From Parasponia andersonii (Eukaryota > Streptophyta > Magnoliopsida > Rosales > Cannabaceae): a stretch of 64,000 nt of DNA. A program made the position numbers and the translations under genes. Shown here piece after piece: positions 22,642-35,700 of this stretch. The notes beneath the pieces were generated by a model that had not been told where the DNA came from, ran no database searches, and was given only the letters and a program-made list of their open reading frames with translations. The first letter of the stretch is position 1. Each line of letters begins with the position of its first letter. Location of the stretch: positions 178,767-242,766 of the forward strand of contig JXTB01000377.1 of NCBI GenBank assembly GCA_002914805.1, written 5' to 3'.

Positions 22642-23145
22642 TATTGAATAAATCAATAATTATAGCTCACCAACTAGCCGCAATAGAACAGTGAAAAGGC
22701 AGCCGCAATAGGAATAGTAAAAAGGGCAGCCGCAATAACAATAGTGAAAGATGGTTTTCGCACCACCTTTCAAGTTCTATAAATATGGAGAGCTTCATTA
22801 CTTGTTTAGTATCCCATTCTAAATCCTCTTCCTTTCTAAGAGAGAATTCAGGCCTAGAAATCCCTTTTAGTGTCCCACTTATTTTCTCCTAAATTATTTA
22901 GAGAGAGTGTTTTCTCCTATTTCAAGAGAGAAATGTTCATTTATTCTCTCTTTATATTTAGAGAGAAGTGAGTTGTAATCTCCTTTTCATAGTGAAATTC
23001 TTCACAGCCTTATCCGTGGACGTAGCCTAAATTGGGTGAACCACGTTAGTTCTATTGTGTGCCTTATTTATTTCATTTTACCTAAATTTTCTCAACTCGT
23101 ATTTTAGTTGTGTGCTATCGCTTTCGCAAAGTCGATCTCCTAACA
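22642..23145 (+). repeat. Copia C left LTR
   Basis: Begins TATTGAATAAATC (TG mutated to TA) and ends CTCCTAACA. It aligns over its full length with 27320-27824 with scattered differences. It contains three GCAGCCGCAATA-like repeats near 22675-22745. Confidence 0.92.
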
Positions 23146-23146
23146 G

Positions 23147-23159
23147 TGGTATCAGAGCC
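23147..23159 (+). other. Copia C primer binding site
   Basis: TGGTATCAGAGCC one base after the left LTR, complementary to the 3' end of plant initiator tRNA-Met; the usual plant copia site. Confidence 0.9.
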
Positions 23160-23278
23160 ATTAGTTGGAGTACTATTCATATGTACAATATTGTTCACGC
23201 ATACGATACTATTCACGTATATGGTACTGTTCACATATAGTGAAATGGTGGTAACTGAACAAATCGTGGTGAACAAAA

Positions 23279-26200
23279 ATGGCGACAAAATTTGATATTG
23301 AGAAGTTTAATGAAAGTAATTTCTCTTTATGGAAAATGAAGATAAATGCAATCTTGAGAAAAGATAATTGCTTAGCAGCAATTGGGGAAAGGCCTGCTGA
23401 GATTACTGATGATAAAAGGTGGGACGAGATGGATAACAATACTGTCGCTAACTTATATCTGGCACTAGCAGATAGAGTCCTGTCGAGCATTGAGGAGAAG
23501 AAGTCAGCCAAGGAGATATGGGATACAATGATAAAGTTGTATCAAGCCAAGTTGCTTCACAACAAAATTTTCTAAAAGAGAAGGCTTTATACCCTTCGGA
23601 TGGCAGAATTAACAATGGTGACTGACCACATCAATACCCTCAACACTCTATTCTCACAGCTCACAACATTGGAGTATAAAATAGAGGATAATGAATGTGC
23701 AGAAATCTTACTTCAGAGTCTACCTGATTTATATGATCAACTCATTATAAATGTGACCAGCAATGCTACAACTCTAGTTTTCAACGATCTTACAGTTGCT
23801 GTTTTCGAAGAAGAAAATCGTCGTAAGAACAAGGAAGACAAATTAGCAAGTTCACAACAAGTAGAAGCTTTGACAATGAGAGGGAGATCAACGGAACGTG
23901 GCCCTAGTAGAGTCAGAGTCATGGTAGATCAAAGTCAAGAAATAAAAAGAATGTCAAGTGTTATTACTATGGCAAGAAAGGGCAAGTCAAAAGAGAGTGT
24001 TGGCAACTCAAGAAGAATGGAGATTCCAGAGGGAAGGACCCCGAGTCATCAAATGCTCAGGGGAATGTTACAAATACTTCAGATGATGGAGAAATCTTGT
24101 ATAGTGAAGCAGCAACAATTTTTAAGGACAGTCAGCAGCTCACTGATATTTGGTTAGTGGATTTGGGAGCAACATAGTACATGATTTCTCACAAAGAATA
24201 GTTTCACACATATGAACCTATCTCTGGAGGATCTATATTCATGGGTAATGATCATACCTTAGAGATCGTTGGGATTGGTATTATGAAGATAAAGATGTAC
24301 GATGACACTATTCGTACTATTCAAGAGGTGCGACATGTGAAGGGCCTGAAGAAAAATCTATTATCTTTGGGACAATTAGATAACCTTGGTTGCAAAACTC
24401 GTTTCAAGAATGGGATCATGAAGATTATGAAGGGCGCACTTGTAGTAATGAAGGCAGAGAAAATCGCAATGAGTCTATACATGCTTAAAAGAGATACACT
24501 GATAGAAGTGGAGGCATTAGTTGCTTCAACAAATTTCGGAGAAGAATCAACGATGATGTGGCATCGTAAACTTGGCCATATGTCGGAACGAGGCTTGAAG
24601 ATTCTCTCTAAATGGAGGTTGCTTTCTAATCTCACAAAGGTATCTTTACCTTTTTGTGAGTATTGTATCACAAGTAAGCATCATAGATTAAAGTTTAGCA
24701 CATCCAGTTCTAGAAGTAAAAAAGTTCAAGACTTGGTTCACTCTGATGTTTAGCAAGCACCTGTAATGTCCCTAGGAGGAGCTAGATACTTTGTATTTTT
24801 TATTGATAATCACTCTAGGAGATGTTGGGGGTATCCTATCAAGAGGAAGGCATATGTGTTTTCAGTCTTCAAAATATTCAAAGCACAGATAGAGCTTGAA
24901 TCTGGAGAAAAGATCAAGTGTTTAAGGACGGACAATAGAGGAGAATATACAGGCAATGAATTTGATAACTTCTGTCAACAAGAGGGTATCAAGAGGCAGT
25001 TCACAGTGGCATACACTTTTCAACAAAATAGAGTGGCAGAGCAGATGAATAGAACCTTGTTGGAAAGAACAAGAGCAATGTTGAAAGCTACAGGTCTACC
25101 TAAGACATTCTGTGCAAAAAAGCAGTCAAAACTTTCTATTATGTGATTAATCAATCTCCATCAACAGTGATTGATCTGAAGACACCAATAAAGATGTGGA
25201 CTGGTAAGCCAGCTGATTATTCTCGCTTACATATGTTTGGATGTCTTGTGTACGTGATGTACAACGCTCAAGAAATCACAAAACTGGATTCAAAGTCCAG
25301 AAGGCGTGTACTCTTGGGATATGCTGATAGAGTCAATGGATATCGCTTATGGGATCTCACTGCCCATAAAGTTATCATCAGCAAAGATGTGATATTTGCA
25401 GAGAATAAACTGCAAGAGAAGAGAGACGATAGCAGACCCAAAACTACTACAGTTCAAGTAGAAAAAAATACTGAAGATTCAGATTCTTCTGAAGTAGCAC
25501 CAGACTACGAAGTAGAAGAACCAGTCGAGGAAGAGGCTTTTAAAATTCGTCGGTCAACTCGTGAGAGAAGAACATCGGCATGACACTCAGATTATATTAC
25601 TGAGAGCAATATTGTATACTGTCTTCTAACAGAGAAAGGAGAGCCAACAACTTTCCATGAGGCTACCAAAAGCCCGGATGTATCCCTATGGATGACAGGA
25701 ATGCAAGAAGAGATTGAAGCCTTTCACATAAACAAGACATGTGATTTTGTTTCGCTATCACAAAGAAGGAAGGCTATTGGCAAAAAATGGGTCTACAAGA
25801 TCAAGCGTAATAGCAATGATCAAGTAGAGTGGTATCGTGCAAGATTGGTGGTAAAAGGATATACTCAGAAAGAATGTATTGACTTCAATGAGATATTTTC
25901 ACCTGTAGTTCGACTGACAACAGTTAGAGTGGTTCTGGTTATGTGTGCTACGTTTGACATACATCTAGAGCAACTAGATGTGAAAACTACTTTTCTTCAT
26001 ATAGAACTTGAAGAAGAGATTTATATGCTCCAACTATAAGGTTTTGTTGAAACAGGCAAGGAGAACTTGGTTTACAGGTTTAACAAATCTCTATACGGTC
26101 TCAAACAGGCACCGAGGTGTTAGTATAAGAGATTTGATTCCTTCATCATAAGTCTTGGGTATAACAGACTCAGTTCAGACTACTGCACATACTTTAGGGT

Positions 26201-27234
26201 ACAACAGACTCAGTTCAGACCACTGCACATACTTTAGGAGGTTTGATGAAGATAGTGACTTCATTATCTTATTGTTGTACATGGATGACATGTTGGTAGC
26301 GGGCCCCAATAAAGGCAGAATCCAAGAATTGAAGGCACAGTTAGCTAGGGAATTTGATATGAAGCACTTGGGATCAGCAAACAAGATTCTAGGGATGCAA
26401 ATTCACCGAGACAGAGGTAACAGGAAGATTCGGCTTTCTCAGAAGAATTATTTAAAGAAAATCTTACGCCACTTTAATATACAAGATTATAAGTCGATTT
26501 CTACCCCACTTCTTATTAACTTCAAGTTATCCTCTGGGATGTGTCCTAACAATGAAGCAGAGAGGATGGAGATGCCTCGAGTACCGTATGCATCAGCAGT
26601 GGGAAGCCTAATGTTCACTATGATATGTACAAGACCAGACATTGCACAAGCAGTGGGAGCAGTTAGCCGATATATGGCGAATCCTGGTGGAGAGCATTGG
26701 AATGCTGTGAAGAGAATTCTGAGATACATCAAAGGAACCTCAGATTCTACATTATGTTATGGAGGATCAGAATTTACTATCAGAGGATATGTTGATTCAG
26801 ATTTTATGGGTGATCTTGACAAACGAAAATCTACTACAGACTATGTGTTTACTCTTGCAAAAGGAGCTGTAAGCTGAGTTTCGAAACTGCAAACTATTGT
26901 GGCTTTATCTATAACAGAAGCAAAATACATGGCAGCTACACAAACTTGCAAAGAGGCTATTTGGATTCAAAGGTTATTGGAGGAGTTCGGGTACAAATAA
27001 GAAAAGATTCCTCTATTTTGTGACAGTCAGAGTGCCTAACACATTGCAAGAAGTCCAGCCTTTCATTCCAGGACAAAGCAAATTGGCGTTCAATATCACT
27101 TTGTTCGAGAAGTAATAGAAGATGGAAGTGTGGAGATTCACACAAAGGAGAACCTAGCATATGCTTTAACCAAACCAATCAACACTGACAAGTTCCAATG
27201 GTGTAGATCCTTATATGGCCTAGTAGAAATATAA
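23279..27234 (+). pseudogene. Copia C gag-pol remnant (Tnt1-like)
   Basis: Gag starts MATKFDIEKFNESNFSLWKM (UBN2-type). A stop (about 23572) splits it and the frame resumes at 23600. The zinc knuckle region (about 23955) has lost a Cys and the His. Protease is DLGAT then a stop. Integrase shows WHRKLGHM, HSDV, RTDN and VAEQMNRT, so the catalytic D, D and E remain, but a stop follows HSDV. RT shows KKWVYKIK and YMDDM, with stops at about 26037 and 26121 and a frame-breaking 40-bp duplication. RNase H ends SLYGLVEI at 27234. Typical single-polyprotein layout, now non-functional. Confidence 0.92.
26157..26236 (+). repeat. 40-bp tandem duplication in copia C RT
   Basis: Two 40-bp units (26157-26196, 26197-26236) starting GGGTATAACAGACTC and GGGTACAACAGACTC, two differences. 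Forty is not a multiple of three, so it breaks the RT frame just before the YMDD box. Confidence 0.93.
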
Positions 27235-27319
27235 GCAGCATGAAGAATTGACAATGGAAGAAAAGAGAGATTTATCAAGTATGAAGACATGATTAAAATC
27301 AAGACTTCAAGTGGGAGAA

Positions 27320-27824
27320 TGTTGAACAAATCAATAATTATAGCTCACCAACCAGCCACAATAGGAACAATGAAAATGCAGCCGCAATAGGAATAGTAAA
27401 AAGGGCAGCCACAATAGCAATAGTAAAATATGGTGTTCACACAACCTTTTAAGTTCTATAAATACAGAGGGCTTCATTACTTGTTTAGTATCCCATTCTA
27501 AATCCTCTTACTTTCTAAAAGAGAATTCAAGCCTAGGAATTCCTCTTAGTGTCCCACCTGTTTTCTCCTAAATTGTTTAGAGAGAGTATTTTCTCCTATT
27601 TCAAGATAGAGATGTTCATTTGTTTTCTCCTTGTATTTAGAAAGAAGTGAGTTGTAATCTCCTTTTTATAGTGAAATTCTTCACAGTTTTATCTGTGGAC
27701 GTAACTTAAATTGGGTGAACCACGTTAATTCTTTTGTGTGTCTTATTTATTTCATTTTATCCAAATTTTTTCAACTCGTATTTTAGCTGTATGTTATCAC
27801 TTCCGCAAAGTCAATCTCCTAACA
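27320..27824 (+). repeat. Copia C right LTR
   Basis: Begins TGTTGAACAAATC and ends CTCCTAACA, followed by the CAGAG duplication. It keeps the canonical TG start lost in the left copy. Confidence 0.93.
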
Positions 27825-28230
27825 CAGAGTTGGCTTCATTTTTTTGAACTATTTTGGAGAAGTAAGAGCAGCACTAGCAAAAAAATATCCTGCCTCACCT
27901 AGTAGAATGTCTGGCTTTTGGAGAAGGTTTGCAACTCACTTTCAGTCTTGATATGGTGTTGAAAAGTACTGAGACCTATGCTGAATGTGATTTCTTCTAT
28001 TGAATGGTTCTCTACTCTTCTTGTCTTTCGTAGCTAGCTTGGAAATTTTAGTTGTAAATCCATTCCTCAGTCTGGGAATTCTGCATCTCATTGCCCTTGT
28101 AAATTTTGCTCTTAGTATTTCGGATTCTTGTTTGTGGATAAATGAGATACCTGAGTATATCTCTAAAGTTGTACTTGAAGTCTTTTCTTTTTGATAATAG
28201 TACAACAGTTTTCTTTTCAAAAATAAAAGG
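27825..28230 (+). mobile_element. LINE 3' part (end of RNase H, 3' UTR)
   Basis: Resumes with SWLHFF after copia C and ends with a RNase-H-like tail (WINEIPEYISKVVLEVF, stop near 28190), then a short AT-rich 3' end. No long poly(A) remains; the right edge is approximate. Confidence 0.8.
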
Positions 28231-28499
28231 GATAGAGAGAGAGAAAAGATGGGTGAAAATAGACACGTCTTTTCATTTATTAGTTGATTAATTGCGGAAA
28301 TCCTTCACCCACAAGAATAGTTCCTCGGTGGATCAAAACATTTGATTTATTTGGAAAAACTTCGTCAAATTGTATGTAGACTTTATGCATAGTGAAAATT
28401 CTGTGGAAATAGGTAAAGAGATTAGACAAACTACTCCGTAATTTAATTATCTAACTTATACATCCCTTGGTTAACAAAAAACGTATAATAATATTGTAA

Positions 28500-29109
28500 G
28501 ACCATATCCAATGTATAGTGCTAAAAAAATAGTGCATTAATGCTAAATTTAATATGACACACCAAATTGAGCATATATTTTTGAATTTTGCTCTAATCGA
28601 TTCATGCTAAAAATTTTGTATTTTAAGCATTAATCTTATGTATAAAGTATATTTTTTCTACTATTAGCTCTTACTATTTTATTATCCAATCACTCATTAT
28701 AAAAATTAACTTCATTTACCAATTTACAATTACTTCTACGTAAATGAACAAATTAGTTTATGCAAAAAAAATATAAATAAAATTTTATTCTCTCATTAAT
28801 TCTAATTGATTATAATTTAATAAAGATAAACTTGTAAATAAAATTTAATAGAAAAATATAGATACATAGACTGAATTTTAATAATATTGTAAAACGTATG
28901 AATATTTTACATTTAAAATTATAATAATATTATAAATAATATCGCATGCTAAAATTTAGCATGTGTTATTTTTGTGCAATACTTGACACAATAAATAGCA
29001 CATACTAAAAATTCTACCAAATATAGTACACTATTAGATAATTATTTTCTTAGCTTAAAACCGAAATTAAACATTATCTTAAAATTTAGTATGTTCTTTA
29101 GAGATGCCC
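28500..29109. mobile_element. MITE with TAA target duplication, copy 2
   Basis: 610 bp, flanked by TAA (28497-28499 and 29110-29112). Left end GACCATATCCAATGTATAGT; right end reversed is GGGCATCTCTAAAG. It aligns along its length with the kinase-intron copy (2694-3286), sharing for example TAATATTGT and the AAATATAG(A/T)ACACTATT segment. Confidence 0.8.
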
Positions 29110-30102
29110 TAAAATATTTATAACTACAAGAATGCTAACTACACTCACATCACTTGGATACTCAATGTCTATCCTAGTTGGCGTGGGCTTTGCTTGAAAT
29201 TTTACTCCGATTCACACCAGTTTGGTTTAGAAAAATAAACACACACCAGGAGTGTCTATAATGAATTCTTGGTTTATACGTGTACATATACACAACATAC
29301 CCACTTGTCACATCTTAGCCTGTTTGGATTGGTTATTGATCATCGAAAAATGATTCCCCTCTTCCTCTCTGTGTGTGCGGAATACAACTTTCCAAATTTT
29401 GAATAACAAGAAAAAAAATGCAAAATTCATATAAAGCTTTACTTTGGTACGGAAAATACATTCTTTTGTTTTTTAACATTACCCAAAAAAAAAAAAAAAT
29501 TCAAGGAAAGTATGTAAGCATTTTCTTGTTTGTACATATGTCAGTGGGTCTGGTGACTTTCTCTCCATTTAAAAAAAAAAAAAAAAGTAGGTGACTTTCT
29601 TTCTGAAAGATAGATTTCACATTTAGCAAGAAAAGTTAGTGTTGGAGCGTGCGATACTGTCCAAGGCAAGTAGTGGGAATTGAAGGCAAAAAAACACTGG
29701 TATTTTTGTCTCATTGTCTGAATTTGATTGCAATATGCATGATTCACTCACCTTGACTATCAACCAAAAGTAAGGGTAAAAGCCCTCAGTTGGGTTGGTA
29801 TGCCATCGAGCACTCGTAGACAACATTTTTTTTTTTTTGGAGGCGACAAAATTTATTGTTAGTACTCAAAAGTCGTATCAAAATTTTATCCTAATATTTA
29901 AAATATATTTTATTCTATTTGTTTTACAAATTTTACAAATTTTTGTAATTGTAATCTTTGAATGGAATCAGTTGAATGCTACCAGGAAAAAAAATTAGAA
30001 ACTTGATAACCAACAAGCCATGAATTTTGGTGGCAAATTAATTAATCTTAGGAAAAGAAGAGGAAATACACAGAGGAAATTAATAAAATATGAAATACTT
30101 TC
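29110..30102. other. AT-rich intergenic DNA without a gene
   Basis: Contains A and T runs (29487, 29571, 29829) and no coding pattern on either strand. Nothing further is recognised. Confidence 0.6.
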
Positions 30103-30335
30103 TGTTGGAGCGGTTTCTCACCAGCCGTCTACGTATCTCGAACTGCTGACGCTGTATTCTCCAACTGTCCACGTGTCCTTGCTATCTCAAAACTCTCTGA
30201 ACTCCAGACAAAATCGGAGAGGCGGAGGTGGCTACCTGCAAAGACTCTCCGATGCTTAAGTTAGTGGTTTATCTTTGTGTTGGGTAGCAAGGAAAATATT
30301 TCAGTATGAATATCTATCTGTTTTTTGTTCATAGA

Positions 30336-30373
<38 letters not shown>

Positions 30374-31000
30374 TTTTTTGTGCGTACATGCCCCTCGCGG
30401 GAATGCATGGCTTCTATATATGTAGTTCTGAGATAGTGAACAGTCTGGTTCTCCATCTCAGGAATGAGTACCTTTCACCTCAAGATCTTTTTTAACAGTC
30501 GCAGGCCGAGATTTCTGTGATCTCCTCTATGCTACTGTGGCCTGATTTTCGCCGCCTCCTACGGCTTTAATCTGTCAGGAGTAAGATTTGGGCAAATCGC
30601 CGTTCTGTCAGGACGGTTTGTCCCTGGCACACACACCTACACAGGATCGCATTAAATGCTCTGTCTGGGTCTGGAGCTATGGGTTGCTTTCCATTATATT
30701 CAGTCTGAAGACCCTTGGGGCTTCTGACCCTTCCGACTATTGAGGTAAGGGCCGTTGTTCCCAGATGACAGATCCTTGGGGCTTCTGACCCCCAGCTGTT
30801 GAGGTAAGGGCCGCTGTTCCTAGATGGCAGACCCTTGGGGCTTCTGACCCCAGCTGTCGAGGTTGGGATCTGACTAGGCTGAACCGTCTGGGGTCAGTGA
30901 TGGACTCGGCCCTAATCTCGGACGGCCTAATGGCCGATTGTGAGATCACGTGCGATCCGCGTGGCCTTCCTCGTGGCATAAGGTTCGGGAACGGGTCTCA
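30103..31000. mobile_element. Solo-LTR-like insertion
   Basis: An 898-bp block, GC-richer than its surroundings, running from TGTTGGAGCGG to GGGTCTCA. TACTTTC is directly repeated at its edges (30096-30102 and 31001-31007); the match extends to ATACTTTCTGT if overlap with the ends is allowed. TG...CA ends and Gypsy-like text (CACCAGCCGTC, GTCCACGTGTCC) suggest a solo LTR, but a 7-bp duplication is longer than the usual 5. No terminal inverted repeat is seen. It contains a (TA)15 tract (about 30341-30370) and a 60-bp tandem repeat. Confidence 0.55.
30709..30867 (+). repeat. Three tandem ~60-bp units
   Basis: Units start at 30709, 30770 and 30829 (periods 61 and 59; the third is partial), each opening AGACCCTTGGGGCTTCTGAC (middle copy AGATCC). 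They are diverged by a few substitutions and small indels. Confidence 0.9.
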
Positions 31001-31078
31001 TACTTTCTGTAAAATTATAACCAAAGTATTATGCTTAGAAATGCAAAGCTGCCATGAATGATATCAAATTTGTTAAAA

Positions 31079-31584
31079 AGGAGAAACCGTCCCAAAATGA
31101 TCTTATATTTCATAATTTTTTTTTTTTACAAAACTCCTTGTAAGAAATAGGGAAAAACTCCTTAGAATTTGATCTTTTTTATTATGATAAATCTTGTAAT
31201 TTGATTATTTTTTAAATTCGACATTCTCACATTATTAAAACTAGAGAAAATAAAAATGACAAAACTGCGTATAGTATAGTAAACTGTAGATTTAGATTTA
31301 AAATATATTTTAAAATAGTTTCCAAAAAAATTATTTATTATCTAAATACAAAATAAAAATATAATATAAATGTAAGTCTATTATCCATTAAGGATAATTT
31401 TACTATTTCTTATTAAAATTCCCAATTTAGTTTATACGAGGAGGTTGAATTTCAAAAATAGTCAAATTACATGGTTTTTTGTAATAAAAATCTAAATTCA
31501 ATTAGAGGTTTTCCATATTTTTAAAACACAGGGGGTTTTATTAAAAAAAAATCGAAATACAATGTCATTTTATGAGAGTTTCAC
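31079..31584. mobile_element. Mutator-type non-autonomous element (long TIR)
   Basis: 506 bp flanked by the exact 9-bp direct repeat TTGTTAAAA (31070-31078 and 31585-31593). The two ends are imperfect inverted repeats of about 150 bp: left GAAACCGTCCCAAAATGA, right in reverse GAAACTCTCATAAAATGA, with similarity continuing through AATTTGATCTTTTTTATT and its right-arm partner. A 9-bp duplication with long TIRs is the Mutator (MULE) signature. No transposase. Confidence 0.8.
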
Positions 31585-32622
31585 TTGTTAAAATTGAAGA
31601 AACTTTATTAATATTCTATAAAAGAATTCTTAAAGGTGGTTAGCAAAAAATTTCATATAAGTCTGAATTTTTAAAAGTTGTATTAAAAAGGTAATTAAAA
31701 TAAGTATCAACTACTTTCCTTCTTTAACTAGCAATTTTTTAGCATCATTTCAGATGGACATCCAAAAGGGCCAGATAGATTAATAGCAAGTTGAAATTTG
31801 GAATGGATATATTCCTTGCTTGTTTAAGTAAGATCAAACTCTTGATTTATATTATATGGGATGGCACAACTATCGGAATNTTTATATTTATATAAAAGAA
31901 TCATCTTCATTTGGAATTTTTTACCACATTTTTTTTTATCTTATTCTTTTTAAGTAAAAAAAAACTTTAAGATAGAACGTCTTATTATTTCGATAATCTC
32001 TTTAACTAGTTACTTTAGAAATTCACTCTTCAAGTGAATTTATGCTCTAAGAGATAAAGATTTGTGGGACACAATTATCTTTATGCCATAGTTTTTCTTT
32101 TTCTAATTCTGATTAATTCCTTTTTTTATTTTTTTCTTTTGAATGGAATTCTTTCTCTTGTTTTATTTTATTCCATATAAATCTTATTATCTTACATACT
32201 AGAAGCTAATATCATAATCTTTTGAATAAACACATAAATTTGGATTTTTCTTTGGGGTGAAAATGAACAATAATTCTCATTTTTTATTGCCTTCATTCCT
32301 TAAACATCTACCACAAAATTCTGAAACAATGCTACTGGAGTTTGCCATGCCAAGTTTTACACGAGTGAAAGTCAGAAAAATTATATGTTTCTTACCAGTA
32401 ATTCACCATCCACGCGGCATCCACTTTTTAATTGAAGAAGAAAAACAAAAACAAAAAGCCAAAAGAGAGGAGAATTTAGAGAGAGAGATTCCTACAACAT
32501 GCAACTACAGTATTAGGAAAGGGAATTAAGTTCCGTGGGGTAAAGGTTTCCTTACCATCCATTTTATCAGAGCATATTAAAAAAAATTATTCTTTTAAAT
32601 CACAACCATGCTATAGAGAAGG
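31585..32622. other. AT-rich intergenic DNA without a gene
   Basis: No supported gene. A single N is at 31880. Open frames here are short, Lys/Glu/Phe-rich and look random. Confidence 0.55.
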
Positions 32623-32767
32623 TGAAAAGAACAATTTTTTCCTCTCATTTTGATTCTGAAAAAAAAATTACAATTCATAGGACTAATTGATATCTCCTAA
32701 TTAATTACAAATATATAATTATAATATTTTGTAATTAATTTTGATTGATATACAGAATAATTCAACA
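32623..32767 (-). repeat. Copia D 3' LTR
   Basis: 145 bp, TGAAAAGAACA to TTCAACA on the plus strand. It lacks the about 20-bp tandem duplication found in the other LTR and otherwise differs by a few bases. Confidence 0.9.
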
Positions 32768-32773
32768 CTCCTC

Positions 32774-35700
32774 TCAAGTTGGTGCGTAAATATCTATCAT
32801 GCCCAACTTATCCATAAATTTTGAAAATGTGCAATTTGAGACTGCTTTGGTTAGAATATCTACCAATTGTTCTTCTGATCAAATTTCTGGTAATTCTAGA
32901 CTTCTTTTCTCCAATTTCTCTTTGATAAAAAATCGATCAATTTCGACATACTTTGTTCGATTATGATGGACTGGATTATGGGCTATATTACAAGCAGACT
33001 TGTTATCAGAGTATAACCGGATTGGTTTATTTGATAAATAACTCAAATTCTGAAGAAGAAGATTTAGCCACAATCCTTCACAAATTCCAAGAGCCATCCT
33101 CCTAAGTTCTGTTTCACCACTTGAGCGAGCAACGATACTTTGTTTCTTTCTCCACTAGTAACGAGATTGCCATCTATAAAGGTAAAATATCCTGAAGTAG
33201 ATCGCATGTCAGTTTTATCACCAGCCCAGTCTGCATCAGTGTATACCTCGATGGTTTGTTCCTTTATTTTCCTAGAGAAAAGAATTTCTTTTCCTGGAGT
33301 GGATTTCAAGTATCTCAAAATTCGCATGACTGCATTTATATGCTATTCACCTGGATTGTGTATAAATTGGCTGACAATGCTCAAGGCATATGCAAGATCC
33401 GGTTTTGTGTGTGCTAAGTACATCAATCTACCAACAAGTCTTTGGTATCTTCCTTTGTCAGCTGGGACTTGATTAGCTTCAATACGTAATTTTAATCCTT
33501 TCTCAATTAGTGTATTTACTGGTTGACATGCTGACATCCCAGTTTCTTCCAAAAGATGCATATTTCCTTTGAGACAAGAAAATACATTTCTGAAATCGAG
33601 ATACTTTAATTCCCAGAAAGTACTTTAAGGAGCCTAGATCTTTCATTTCAAAATTTTTGGACAGATATTCTTGTAGGGTCTTTCTTTCAACTGGATCATT
33701 TCCTGTTATCACCATGTCATCAACATAAACAATAAGTGCAGTAATATTACCATTTTTCTTTTTCAATAACAAAGTGTGATCTGAATTACTCTGATGATAA
33801 CCAAATGCTACCATAGATTTTGTGAATCTTCTAAACCAGGCCCTGGGAGATTACTTCAGACCATACAATGACTTCTTCAATTTACACACCTTCTGTCTTT
33901 GCTTTTCTGTCACTATGCACCATGGGGGAAGATCCATGTAGACTTCTTCAGATAGTTCCCCATGCAAAAAGGCATTCTTTACATCAAACTGATGTAGTGG
34001 CCATCCGAAATTTGCTGCTAAGGATAGCAAAACTCGGACCGTGTTGATTTTTGCTACAGGCACAAAAGTATCAGTGTAGCCAATTCCATGAGTCTGGGTA
34101 TATCTCTTTGCCACCAATCTTGCTTTGAAGTATTCAATCGTACTATCAGCTTTGTATTTTATAGAAAAAATCCATCGACACCCAACTAGTTTCTTTCCTG
34201 TAGGAAGATCTACAAGCTCCCATGTCTGGTTCTTTTGTAAGGAGGCCATCTCTTCATTAATTGTGGCTTTCTATCTTAGGTTAGTTAAGGCTTCCTGCAT
34301 ACTATTAGGAATAGATACAGTAGATAATTGATTCACAAATGACTGATTTGTTTTTGAAAATTGATGTGTTGACATATAATGACTCATGAGATATCTTACT
34401 TTACTAGACAACTCAGGTTCATAAGTTGGTTTTGGAATACTTCTTGTGTGACGTTATGGTAACTGTCTCCTAGATGACTCAGGTACTGTATAAGGAGTAT
34501 CATCAGCTAACGATTAGTTTAGTATATTACTTGGGAGAGACTGCAGCTCGACTTCTGAAATTTCAGAAGTTTCCTGATTTTCTGGATATTTATTACCACT
34601 TATATCCAAGTTTTGACCACTCATATCTCTATCACCTTTATCAGATATTTCTGCCACATCAACTTTTATCTCCTCCGTATCTGTCATAAGATTATTTTCA
34701 AAAGTTTGAATTTTATCAAAATACTCCCCCTGAAATTCAGATGTAGAGTAATACATTGTATCTTCATGGAAGACAACATCCATAGTGATGAACATGCGCC
34801 TAGTGAGAGGGTGATAACATTGATACTTTTTTTGATGTAGAGCATATCCAACAAAAATACATTTCAAGGCTCTAGGCATTAACTTACTTCATTGATCTTT
34901 GGATAGATGAATGTAGGCAATACAACTAAAGACATGAGGAGTTAGATTGGGAACTATGGGTGCAACAACAGCATCTGTAAGTGCTTGAAATGGTGTTTGG
35001 AAGTTGAGTGACTTGATGGAACCCTATTTATGAGATAGGCAGCAGAGAGAAGAGCTTTGCCCCAGTAGCAGGGGGGCATATGTGCTTCAATGAGTGAAGC
35101 GCGAACAACCTCTAATAGGTGTCTGTTTTTTCGTTCAGCAACACCATTCTGCTGTGGTGTATCCGGACAACTAGTTTGATGAATGGAGCCATGAGAGTCC
35201 AAAAAATATTGGAGTTCAGTACTACGATATTCTCCCCCATTATCACTTCGAAGTACTTGAATCTTAGTATTGTATTGTGTATGTATAGTATTATAAAACT
35301 TCTGAAATAACATTGTAATCTCTGATTTGGATTTTATCAGACATAACCAAGTCATCCGAGTACAATCATCAATAAAGGTAACAAACCAATAAATTTCTCC
35401 CAATATAGGAACTTTGGAGGGACCCCAAACATCGGAGTGAATAACCATAAACGGAGTTAGACTTTTATTTAAACTTAAATGAAATGAAGCACGATGGCTT
35501 TTTGCAAGTGTACAAACATCACATTTGAAAATAGACATATCCAAATCATTAAACAAAGTAGGAAACAACCATTTTAAATAACCAAAAGATGGATAGCCTA
35601 AACGATGATGCCAAAGCCAAATCTCAATAATCTTCTTAGAGGAAGTAGTGCTGTTCACGGCTAGAGCTTGTTGAAGTTTGTTTGATTCTGTTGACTCTAG

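Larger units (their letters stand above)
22642..27824 (+). mobile_element. Ty1/copia element C, nested in the LINE RNase H region
   Basis: A 5.2-kb element flanked by CAGAG (22637-22641 and 27825-27829). It has LTRs of 504 and 505 bp, a tRNA-Met primer site, gag-pol in copia order and a polypurine tract (CAAGTGGGAGAA) before the right LTR. It interrupts the LINE between DGS and SWLHFF, and is inactivated by stops, frameshifts and a 40-bp duplication. Confidence 0.95.
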
